From contig JBCCGI010000071.1 in NCBI GenBank assembly GCA_039029355.1, positions 1 to 41,016 on the forward strand: a stretch of DNA of 41,016 nt, in the 5' to 3' direction. Source of the DNA: JBCCGI01 sp039029355. GTDB lineage: Bacteria; Planctomycetota; UBA1135; GCA-002686595. The notes below the pieces were generated by a model. That model did not search any database and was not told the DNA's origin. It saw nothing but the letters and a program-made list of their open reading frames with translations. A program made the translations under genes and the position numbers. Positions 1-6,971 of this stretch are shown here, in pieces (position 1 is the first letter of the stretch; the number at the start of each line of letters is the position of its first letter).

Positions 1-585
1 ATGCTTCTCTACATGTGCAGGCTGGCGGACGCCGGCGCGGCGCGCGACCTCGGCGCGCACGCGGTGGCCCTCGGCCTGGCCCGCGACAGCGCGGCGATCC
101 CGCTGCTCGTCGAGGAGCTCGAGGAGACCTCGGCCGAGGCCGCGCGCTCGCACCTCGCCCTGGCCCTCGGCATGACCGGTGCGACCGGGAGCGCCGATGA
201 GCTCTTCCGCCTGGTCGAGGAGTCGACCTACCGCCCGACGCTGCTCGCCGAGGCGGCGACGGCCCTCGGCCTGCTGCGCGACGCACGCGCCGTGCCGGTC
301 CTCGCCGAGAAGCTCGGCGAGGCGCGCAGCCTCGCCGCCCAGGCCGCGATCGCCACGGCCCTCGGCCGGGTGGGGGACGCGCGCGCGGTCGACCCGCTGC
401 TCGAGCTCCTCACCGACTCACGCCGCACCGACTCCGCGCGCGCCTTCGCGGCCGCCGCGCTCGGCGCGGTGGTCGACGACGACCGCCTGCCGTGGAGCTC
501 GCCGCTGAAGGCGGGCTCGAACCCGCTGGCGCTGCCGGCGACGCTGTACGACGCATCGGGCTTCGGTGTGCTGAACCTGCTGTAG
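1..585 (+). CDS. HEAT-repeat protein (C-terminal part, probably 5' truncated)
   Basis: The frame is open from the first base to TAG at 583-585. It encodes tandem alpha-helical units of about 30 residues rich in Ala and Leu, with the recurring pattern A-x-ALG-x-x-x-D-x-x-A-(V/I)-P-x-L, as in PBS-lyase HEAT-like repeats; about four units are visible before a short non-repetitive tail ending in NLL. Such repeats form a curved solenoid used for protein-protein contacts, and no catalytic residues can be recognised. The ATG at base 1 falls inside the repeat region, with no signal peptide or helix cap before it, so the real start probably lies upstream of the window. The M43 protease gene starts about 70 bases downstream on the same strand. 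Function unknown. Confidence 0.7.
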   Translation: MLLYMCRLADAGAARDLGAHAVALGLARDSAAIPLLVEELEETSAEAARSHLALALGMTGATGSADELFRLVEESTYRPTLLAEAATALGLLRDARAVPVLAEKLGEARSLAAQAAIATALGRVGDARAVDPLLELLTDSRRTDSARAFAAAALGAVVDDDRLPWSSPLKAGSNPLALPATLYDASGFGVLNLL

Positions 586-640
586 CGGCGGCGCCCGGGC
601 TCGCAGCGGTCGGAGCCATCGCCGGTCGCCCGCCCACCCG

Positions 641-650
641 AAGGAGGAGA
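641..650 (+). promoter_or_regulatory. Strong Shine-Dalgarno of the M43 protease gene
   Basis: An AAGGAGGAGA block lies 6-15 bases before ATG 657 but only 0-9 bases before the in-frame GTG 651. The spacing therefore favours ATG 657, which also places a Met-Arg-Arg signal-peptide n-region at the very N-terminus. Confidence 0.7.
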
Positions 651-656
651 GTGCTG

Positions 657-2183
657 ATGAGGCGATTCATAGTCGTGGGAGCTCTGACGAGCGCGGCGAT
701 CGCGGGAGTCGCCGCGGCGAGCCAGGAGGCCGGGAGCGCGACGCTCCTCTGCGGCTTTCGGGCGGAGGCGAGCGCTGCGCCCGTGCCGGGGCCGCCGACG
801 GACTGCGGCAAGCTCCTGACCAACCCGGCTCCCGAGTACGATCCCGCCCACCTCTTCGACGTCCGGGTCGTGTTCCACGTGCTGCAGGCGACCGACGGCG
901 GCGGCTACGTGAGCCCCGAGACGATCGCGGGGCAGATGGAGGTCCTCAACGCCGACTTCAGTGCCCGCGCCGGTACGCTCGCCGAAGGCGGCACGGATAC
1001 GCGGATCCGCTTCCAGCTCGCCCAGGAAGATCCTGACGGCCAGCCGTCGACTGGGATCACCTACACGACGAACGACGAGTGGTTCGCGGACGGCGGGTCG
1101 TACTGGACCGAGCTTGCCTGGGACCCCGAGCGCTATCTCAACGTCTACGTCAACGACCAGCAGGTCGCCCTGGGATACGCGACCGCGATGGCCCAGGACG
1201 GGTGGGCGGGGAGCGCGCAGGACCGCATCGTCATGCGCTGGTCCGCCGTCGGCAAAGACGCGCCCTTCGGCCCGCCGTACCACCTCGGCCGGACGCTCGG
1301 GCACGAGGTCGGCCACTACCTCGGCCTCTACCACACCTTCGAGGGCGGCTGCGCGTCGCCGGATGGCTGCTACGCCAACGGAGATCGCGTCTGCGACACG
1401 CCGCCCCAGGACGTCGCATCCAGCTGCGCGCGGGCGGTCTGCGACGGAGGCGAGCTGCCCGGGAACCCGATGGACTACCTCTTCGACAAGTGCAAGGGCG
1501 GGTTCACTCCCGAGCAGGCCAACCGCATGCGCTGCTCGATCGAGAACTGGCGTCCCGACCTGCCGACGAACTTCCAGGTGACCGGCATCGAGCCCGCGTC
1601 GGTGCCGACCCTGCAGGTGGGGCCCGGCACCAAGGTCACGATCACGGGCTCGGGCTTCTCGGCGGCGACCTCGCTCGCCCTCGACGGGGTGCCGCTGACG
1701 GGCTATACCGTCACCGGCACGAAGCTGACCCTCGATCCGCCGCTGCCCGTGGTCCTCGGACCTACGACGCTCGTTGTCGAGCACGAGGGCGAGTCGATGC
1801 CGCTGACGCTGACCTACACCGAGAACGACCCGCCGGCGCTCCAGGTTGGCACCGGAGTCGAGCCGATCGTGGGGCCGACCTCTTCGACCCACGAGCTGGT
1901 CGTCGCGGGCGCGCCGGGCGCACTCGCCGTGCTGGTCGCCTCGACCGAGCTGTCCGCAAGCCTCGCTCCCGGCCTCGTGCACCTCGACGTCGGCGCCGAC
2001 TTCAGCGCGCTGCTTCCGGTCGGGACGCTGGTCCTCGGGGCCGCGGGCCACGCGCAGGTCGATCTGCCCTTCGCCGGCCTCCCGTCGCTCACGACCTACT
2101 ACCTGCAGGCTGTGGCGGTCGGCGCGGCGCCGGACCTTCCGCTGCCGACGACGAACACCCAGGAGGTGTTCGTGACGTTCTGA
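657..2183 (+). CDS. Secreted M43-family (pappalysin/cytophagalysin-like) zinc metalloprotease with TIG domain
   Basis: The 508-residue protein begins with a signal peptide (MRRF, then a hydrophobic stretch to about residue 22). The extended zinc motif HEVGHYLGLYH occupies residues 216-226, with H216, H220 and H226 as expected ligands and E217 as catalytic base. A downstream N-P-M-D-Y Met-turn and a paired-cysteine region (CASPDGC, RVCDTPP) are typical of the M43 family. An IPT/TIG immunoglobulin-like domain follows at about 310-395. The last 110 residues form a beta-rich module resembling the C-terminal domains of three other secreted proteins in this window. No long prodomain is apparent. 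The expected role is extracellular or periplasmic proteolysis; the substrate is unknown. Start chosen from the strong ribosome site. Confidence 0.85.
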   Translation: MRRFIVVGALTSAAIAGVAAASQEAGSATLLCGFRAEASAAPVPGPPTDCGKLLTNPAPEYDPAHLFDVRVVFHVLQATDGGGYVSPETIAGQMEVLNADFSARAGTLAEGGTDTRIRFQLAQEDPDGQPSTGITYTTNDEWFADGGSYWTELAWDPERYLNVYVNDQQVALGYATAMAQDGWAGSAQDRIVMRWSAVGKDAPFGPPYHLGRTLGHEVGHYLGLYHTFEGGCASPDGCYANGDRVCDTPPQDVASSCARAVCDGGELPGNPMDYLFDKCKGGFTPEQANRMRCSIENWRPDLPTNFQVTGIEPASVPTLQVGPGTKVTITGSGFSAATSLALDGVPLTGYTVTGTKLTLDPPLPVVLGPTTLVVEHEGESMPLTLTYTENDPPALQVGTGVEPIVGPTSSTHELVVAGAPGALAVLVASTELSASLAPGLVHLDVGADFSALLPVGTLVLGAAGHAQVDLPFAGLPSLTTYYLQAVAVGAAPDLPLPTTNTQEVFVTF

Positions 2184-2184
2184 G

Positions 2185-2213
2185 CGCCTCGACGGCGCGT
2201 GAGCGTCGAGGCG
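2185..2213 (+). terminator. Hairpin after the M43 protease gene
   Basis: A perfect 10-bp inverted repeat (2185-2194 with 2204-2213) surrounds a 9-base loop and begins two bases after the stop codon. There is no T-tract, so it may act as a weak or factor-assisted terminator or as an mRNA 3' end stabiliser. Confidence 0.5.
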
Positions 2214-2321
2214 AAACGAGCCCGCGGCGCGGGGTGTTACACCCTTGCGCTGCGGGTCGCATTGACGTGCGGCGGAGGCTCCTCATACTCCGAACAGGCC
2301 CCGCAAGAGAGGAGTGTCCGC

Positions 2322-4922
2322 ATGCCCGCGTTCCACCGACGTGTCGCGTCCGTTTGTCGCCTGTTCCTCGGTCTGTCGGCGCTGATCGGCTCCGCACCGG
2401 CGGCCACCGCCCAGGGCGACTGCGCGACCGACTGGCTGCCGACCTTCGGTACCGCGCCCGGGGTCGACGGCGACGTCCGGGCGATGGTCGCCTTCGACGA
2501 CGGCTCGGGACCGGCGCTCTACGTCGGCGGGAATTTCGTGACGGCGGGGGGCGTCGAGCTGAACCACCTCGGCCGCTGGGACGGCGCGGAGTGGTCGCCG
2601 GTGGGGGGCGGCCTGGGCGGCGCGGTCAACGCGCTCGCCGTGTTCGACGACGGCGGCGGCCCCGCGCTCTACGCGGGCGGCTCCTTCGCGACCGCCGGCG
2701 GCGTTGCGGCCGCGAACATCGCGCGCTGGGACAGCACGGGCTGGGTGCCCGTCGGCGGCGGACTGGACGCCCTGGTCAGCGCGCTGGTCGTGTTTGACGA
2801 CGGCGGGGGTCCCGCGCTCCACGCCGGCGGCAACTTCGAGACCGCGGGCGGGCAGCCGGCGAGCCGCGTCGCAAAGTGGGACGGGACGGCCTGGTCCAAG
2901 CTCGGCGTGGGGGTGAACTCGTCCGTCAACTCGCTTGCGGTGTTCGACGACGGGACCGGCCCGAGCCTCTTCGCCGGAGGGACCTTCCTGTTCGCTGGGC
3001 TCTTCAGCGCCGCGCACGTGGCGAAGTGGACCGGGTCCGCGTGGCAGGGGGTCGGTGGCGGCACCTCCAGCATCGTCCATGCGCTCGAGGTGTTCGACGA
3101 CGGCTCCGGCCCCGCGCTCTACGCCGGCGGGAGCTTCAGCCAAGCCGGCGGAGTGGACGCCGAGTCGGTCGCGCGGTGGGATGGAACGGGCTGGTCGCCC
3201 GTCGGAGCGGGCCTGTCCTCGTTCGTGTTCTCGCTTCGCGCGTTCGACGACGGTACGGGCGCCCAGCTCTACGCCGGCGGCCACTTCTCACTCCTGGACG
3301 GCTCCGGCGTCGCCCGGTGGAACGGAGTGGGCTGGTCCGCGGTCGGCGGCGGAGTCGGGGCGGGCGCGGTTTCGGCTTTCGCTCCGTTCGACGACGGCGG
3401 TGGCGAAGAGCTGTTCGCGGGGGGGGGCTTCCAGACCGCCGGTGGGCTCGACGCGCGCGGGATCGCGAGCTGGGACGGCGCCGCTTGGGCGCCCTTTTAC
3501 GGCGAGCTCGGGGGCTTGGTCGAGACGCTGGCGACGCACGACGACGGAGGCGGGCCGGAGCTGTACGCGGGCGGCGACTTCGTCAGCGCGAACGGCGTCG
3601 CCCTGAACCGCGTGGGGCGCTGGACGGGTTCGGGCTGGGCTCCGCTGGGCGCCGGGGCGAACGGCTCCGTCCACGCGCTGCTCTCGTACGACGACGGAAG
3701 CGGTCCCGCGCTGATCGCGGGGGGCGAGTTCACGAGCATCGGCGGAGTCTCGACGCGCGGCGTCGCGAGGTGGGACGGCGCGTCGTGGTCGGCGCTCGGC
3801 GCGGGGCTCGAAGGCGCGGTGTATGCCCTGGCGATCTTCGACGACGGGACAGGGCCGGCGCTCTACGCCGGCGGCAGCTTCTTCTCCTCGGGGAGCGGAG
3901 CGCTGATATCGAGGATCGCGAAGTGGGACGGCACCGCGTGGAGCGGCTTCGGCTCCGGCCCGAACTGGACGGTGCGCGCCCTGGCCACGTACGACGACGG
4001 CGGTGGCGCGGACCTCTACGTCGGCGGCTCGTTCGTTTGGACCGGTGGGCAGGTGAACCCGTACCTCGCCCGTTGGGACGGCGCCGCCTGGTCGAGCGTC
4101 GGCGGCGGGATGGACAACCCGGTCCATGCGCTCATCGCACACGACGACGGCAGCGGCCCGGCGCTCTTCGCGGGCGGTTCGTTCGGTACCGCGGGCACGA
4201 CCCCCGCCCGCCGCGTCGCGCGCTGGGACGGCGCGAGCTGGAGCGGGCTCGGCGGCGGCTTCGAAGGGCTGCTGCTCGCGTTGACGGTCTTCGACGACGG
4301 GGCGGGCCCGGTGCTCTGCGCCGGCGGTGACTTCTATCAGGCGGGGGGGCTGCCCGCCGCGAACCTCGCGCGCTGGGACGGGGCCGGCTGGTCGGAGTTC
4401 GAGGGCGGCGTCGGCGGCCTCGGCAACGAGGTCCGGGCCCTCGCCGTGCACGACGGCGGCGACTCGCTCGTCGCCGGCGGCACCTTCGAGACCAGCGCCG
4501 CGGGCGACGCCTTCGTCGCCCGCTTTGGCTGTACCGCCTTCGCGCCGGTCCCCGGGTGCGCCGGGAACCCGGCCTCGCTCGAGGGGCTGACGCCGCTCGC
4601 CCCCCTCGGCGCGACGATCTCCCTGCGCGTCACCGGCGTCGCCGCCATGGGCGGGATCTGCGCGGTCTACACGGGCGCGCCCGGCGTCGATGGGGCCGGC
4701 TGCGGGCTGCCGTCCGCCTTCGGCGAGCTCCTGCTCGCCCCGGCTCCGCCGCCGCCGCTGGCGGGCGTCGGCGCCCTCGCCGGCGCCATCTGCGAGGTCG
4801 CCGTGCCGGTGCCCCTCGACCCGACCCTGCTAGGCGTCACGCCGTTCCTGCAGGGCGTGGCGCTCGACGCCGCGGCTCCGCTCGAGCTCACCGGCGCGCT
4901 CGCCGTGACGTTCGGCCCCTGA
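2322..4922 (+). CDS. Secreted protein with fourteen ~50-residue propeller-like repeats
   Basis: The 866-residue product starts at ATG 2322, seven bases after an AGAGGAG ribosome site, and carries a signal peptide ending near A-T-A-Q. The body is a run of fourteen units with the core V-x-A-L-x-x-F-D-D-G-x-G-P-x-L-Y-A-G-G, then F-x-x-A-G-G and A-R-W-D-G-x-x-W-x-x-(V/L)-G-x-G. These resemble the delta-60 or kelch-like strands that build beta-propellers; no active-site residues are recognised. A cysteine-containing beta-rich domain of about 120 residues ends the protein and resembles the C-terminal modules of the M43 protease, the subtilase and the 38234-40345 protein. Likely a surface or extracellular binding or structural protein. 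It may share transcription with the protease upstream, although a hairpin lies between them. Confidence 0.8.
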   Translation: MPAFHRRVASVCRLFLGLSALIGSAPAATAQGDCATDWLPTFGTAPGVDGDVRAMVAFDDGSGPALYVGGNFVTAGGVELNHLGRWDGAEWSPVGGGLGGAVNALAVFDDGGGPALYAGGSFATAGGVAAANIARWDSTGWVPVGGGLDALVSALVVFDDGGGPALHAGGNFETAGGQPASRVAKWDGTAWSKLGVGVNSSVNSLAVFDDGTGPSLFAGGTFLFAGLFSAAHVAKWTGSAWQGVGGGTSSIVHALEVFDDGSGPALYAGGSFSQAGGVDAESVARWDGTGWSPVGAGLSSFVFSLRAFDDGTGAQLYAGGHFSLLDGSGVARWNGVGWSAVGGGVGAGAVSAFAPFDDGGGEELFAGGGFQTAGGLDARGIASWDGAAWAPFYGELGGLVETLATHDDGGGPELYAGGDFVSANGVALNRVGRWTGSGWAPLGAGANGSVHALLSYDDGSGPALIAGGEFTSIGGVSTRGVARWDGASWSALGAGLEGAVYALAIFDDGTGPALYAGGSFFSSGSGALISRIAKWDGTAWSGFGSGPNWTVRALATYDDGGGADLYVGGSFVWTGGQVNPYLARWDGAAWSSVGGGMDNPVHALIAHDDGSGPALFAGGSFGTAGTTPARRVARWDGASWSGLGGGFEGLLLALTVFDDGAGPVLCAGGDFYQAGGLPAANLARWDGAGWSEFEGGVGGLGNEVRALAVHDGGDSLVAGGTFETSAAGDAFVARFGCTAFAPVPGCAGNPASLEGLTPLAPLGATISLRVTGVAAMGGICAVYTGAPGVDGAGCGLPSAFGELLLAPAPPPPLAGVGALAGAICEVAVPVPLDPTLLGVTPFLQGVALDAAAPLELTGALAVTFGP
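2475..4532 (+). repeat. Fourteen tandem coding repeats of about 150 bp
   Basis: Each unit encodes about 50 residues with nearly invariant F-D-D-G, Y-A-G-G and W-D-G blocks. The blocks are conserved at protein level while codons vary, so the array looks old and selected rather than freshly amplified. The sixth unit is shorter and the fourteenth is degenerate. Confidence 0.8.
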
Positions 4923-5034
4923 TCCGCGCCGACGAGCGCCGGCGTCGCGCTGATGACGCCGGACCTGGGAAGGGCAGATCACCGACCAGAGTCGCGCAAG
5001 ACCGGCGACAACGACCCGCAGGCAAGCGCGGGTT

Positions 5035-5361
5035 GTGCTCTGTGTCGGGTGCTGCTGCGGCCGCGTCGACCGCGGCAAGGCCGAGGTGCCCGTCGAGGCG
5101 CTCAAGGCCGCGTGGAACGAGCACAGGCTCGTGAGGCACGCACAGCTCACGGTGTCGGGTTGCCTCGGTCCGTGCGACCTGCACAATGTCGTGCTGTTGA
5201 TGAGGGAAGGCAAACAGACGTGGCTCGGCGAGCTTCGGGCAGCGGCACACTTCGAGGCGCTCGTGGCGTGGGCGCCTGACGTCGTCGAGCACGGTGCGGA
5301 CGCCAAGCTGCCCGAGATACTCGCGCCACATCGCTTCGAGCGTTGGGAGACCGACGCCTAG
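5035..5361 (+). CDS. (2Fe-2S) ferredoxin, thioredoxin-fold type
   Basis: This 108-residue protein opens with the cysteine cluster C3-x2-C6-C7-C8-G-R and has a second pair C43-x3-C47 in the context S-G-C-L-G-P-C-D. That arrangement fits the thioredoxin-like 2Fe-2S family whose members often sit in cobalamin-related gene clusters, where their exact electron-transfer role is unsettled. GTG 5035 is the only reasonable start just before the cysteine cluster; the ribosome site is weak and overlaps a small hairpin (ACCCGC/GCGGGT). The CobC-like phosphatase gene follows on the same strand, which supports a cofactor-related role. That role is inference. Confidence 0.75.
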   Translation: MLCVGCCCGRVDRGKAEVPVEALKAAWNEHRLVRHAQLTVSGCLGPCDLHNVVLLMREGKQTWLGELRAAAHFEALVAWAPDVVEHGADAKLPEILAPHRFERWETDA

Positions 5362-5574
5362 CATGTTGTTTGCGACTCGTCGCGGCCGCCGCGTTCGCGA
5401 TCGGAGCGACCGCTCTAGCCAGCAGCGACGGTGGACCACGTCCCGCCGCCAGCGCGCGGTCCTGAAGCACGAACGGAGCCTCTGGACAGGACGCCGTCGG
5501 CGGTCTCCCGGCGCATGAGCAGGACTCCGGGGCAAGCGGCGGGGGCACAGTTCGACCCCGCGACTCAGCAGGTC

Positions 5575-6216
5575 ATGCCCGACCGGTCCGTGACGCGCCT
5601 TCACCTCCTGCGTCACGGCGAGGTTGAGGACTTCGGCACCCGCGTCGTGCGCGGCCAGCTCGACGTTTCCCTTTCGGCCCAGGGGCTCGCGCAGTCGATG
5701 CGCCTTGCTCGTTGGCTCGCGAGCCACGAGGGCCGTCCGGACGCGTTGTTGGGCAGCGACCTGACGCGCTGTCGGATCCTAGGCGAAGAGCTTGCAGCTC
5801 GGTCTGGTCTTGACTACGAGGCGACGAAGGACCTGCGTGAGCAGCACTTGGGGGACTGGGAGGGACAGACCTGGTCCACGGTGACCGAGCGCGAGCCCGA
5901 GCGGGTCCGCGCGTACTGGGCCGACTATGCTCACGTTGCACCGCCGGGCGGCGAGAGCTTCGAGGATCTCGTCGCGCGGGTCAGCGCCTGGTGGAAGCGA
6001 GAGCGAGACGCACGCGGCGGGCGGACCCTCTGGGTGGTGACGCACGTCGGTGTCATCCGCGCTCTCTCGTCTCACCTGCTCGGGTTGCCTCCCGGCGAGG
6101 CTCTTCGCCTGGCTCCCGCGACGGCATCGCACACGGCCTTTCTCGTCAGCGAGGCCGGCGCCGTGCTCACCAGCTTCGGCGAACGCCCGTGGCTCTTCGG
6201 AGGAGACGAGTCTTGA
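5575..6216 (+). CDS. Histidine phosphatase family protein, CobC-like
   Basis: The 213-residue product has the branch-1 phosphoglycerate-mutase fold signature L-L-R-H-G-E, with H14 as the phospho-accepting residue, and a second catalytic histidine at 157 in V-V-T-H-V-G-V-I-R-A. Between them lie the usual S-D-L-x-R-C, L-R-E and G-x-W-E-G segments. Alpha-ribazole phosphatase (CobC) and phosphoglycerate-mutase-like phosphatases share these features, so the substrate cannot be fixed from sequence alone. The adjacent 2Fe-2S protein makes a cobalamin link plausible. ATG 5575 places RHG at the usual distance from the N-terminus; an in-frame ATG at 5515 would add 20 unconserved residues. Its stop codon overlaps the next gene's TTG start. 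Confidence 0.8.
   Translation: MPDRSVTRLHLLRHGEVEDFGTRVVRGQLDVSLSAQGLAQSMRLARWLASHEGRPDALLGSDLTRCRILGEELAARSGLDYEATKDLREQHLGDWEGQTWSTVTEREPERVRAYWADYAHVAPPGGESFEDLVARVSAWWKRERDARGGRTLWVVTHVGVIRALSSHLLGLPPGEALRLAPATASHTAFLVSEAGAVLTSFGERPWLFGGDES
6199..6205 (+). promoter_or_regulatory. Ribosome site fixing the TTG start at 6213
   Basis: GGAGGAG lies 7 bases before TTG 6213, inside the end of the upstream phosphatase gene. TTG 6213 immediately precedes the conserved beta-strand and P-loop, so this site supports an unusual start codon. Confidence 0.6.
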
Positions 6217-6758
6217 AGGCGCGCATCGCGCTGTCGGGCTCCGCGGGCACGGGGAAGTCGACCCTCGGCCGAAGGCTGGCGGACGAGCTCGGGCTCCCGT
6301 ACGTCGAGGAGGGGATGCGCAAGCGCCTGGAGGCGGGACTCGATCTGCATCGGCTCAGTCGAGAGGAGCTCGCGGCGCTCATCCAGGCGCTCTGGCAGGA
6401 GCAGCGCGAGGCCGAGGAGCAAGCCGCCGCCGGCTTCGTCGCCGACCGCTCGAGCTACGACTTCGCAGCCTTCTGGCTGCACTACGACCTCCACTTCGAC
6501 GCCGAGGACGACGGCAGTCCCTTCCACGACTGGTGTGCCCACGGCCAACGCTACGACCGCGTCGCGCTCCTGCCCTGGGGGGTGCTCCCGCTCGAGGCGG
6601 ACGGCGTCCGCTCATCGAGCCGATGGGTCCAGCTGCGGTTCCAGACCATCGTCGAGGGCACGCTCGCCCGCTTCGCACGCGAGGAGCAGGTCCTGCGCGT
6701 CCCGGCGACCGAGGACCTCGAGGCGCGTGTGGGGCTGGTGCTCAGCTCCCTTGGTTGA
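6213..6758 (+). CDS. P-loop NTPase/kinase-like protein (AAA_28 or NadR-like)
   Basis: The 181-residue protein begins with a beta-strand and a Walker A motif, G9-S-A-G-T-G-K-S16, followed by a mid-protein segment with F-V-A-D-R-S-S-Y-D-F that resembles the nucleotide-kinase Asp/Arg region. Such small proteins belong to the AAA_28 group related to NadR and thymidylate-kinase-like enzymes; the substrate is unknown. The start is TTG 6213, which overlaps the upstream TGA as TTGA and is preceded by GGAGGAG, so translation is probably coupled to the phosphatase. Cofactor or nucleotide metabolism is a reasonable guess from the neighbours. Confidence 0.75.
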   Translation: MKARIALSGSAGTGKSTLGRRLADELGLPYVEEGMRKRLEAGLDLHRLSREELAALIQALWQEQREAEEQAAAGFVADRSSYDFAAFWLHYDLHFDAEDDGSPFHDWCAHGQRYDRVALLPWGVLPLEADGVRSSSRWVQLRFQTIVEGTLARFAREEQVLRVPATEDLEARVGLVLSSLG

Positions 6759-6906
6759 TCGTCGAGGTCTCCCCGCTATCGGCCCGGACCGCGTCGAGGA
6801 TGTGGCGCAGGCCCCACGCAGCGGCGATGACGTCGAGCCGTTCCGCCGGCAGGCCGAGCTCCGATCGAACGGCTTGCGCTCCCCGGTCCGAGACCGTGTT
6901 CAGACA
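6742..6906 (-). pseudogene. Possible 3' remnant of a gene, opposite strand
   Basis: Reading the minus strand, 54 codons before the TGA at 6744-6742 give a protein-like sequence containing L-G-L-P-A-E-R-L-D-V-I-A-A-A-W-G-L and a helix-rich tail. Third positions are strongly G/C, as in neighbouring genes. No ATG, GTG or TTG occurs in this frame at a sensible place, and nothing upstream continues it as a gene. It overlaps the last 17 bases of the NTPase gene. It may be the relic of a decayed gene, or chance in GC-rich DNA. I do not recognise the family. Confidence 0.3.
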
Positions 6907-6971
6907 CGATCCGCTCGTAGGCGCTGCCCTGAGGCCGGCGCACGGGGCGCACCGCCCGCGTGCTCTGCCTG

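Noticed and set aside
4923..5034. Possible cobalamin riboswitch before the 2Fe-2S gene
   Set aside because: A segment near 4990-5010 loosely resembles the 3' box of the B12 riboswitch, but the B12 box and the rest of the core are missing and the region is too short.
5370..5465. Short signal-peptide-like frame between the 2Fe-2S and phosphatase genes
   Set aside because: It has only 31 codons from a TTG, with no ribosome site and no mature part. The hydrophobic stretch is likely chance in the 213-base gap 5362-5574, which otherwise shows nothing clear.
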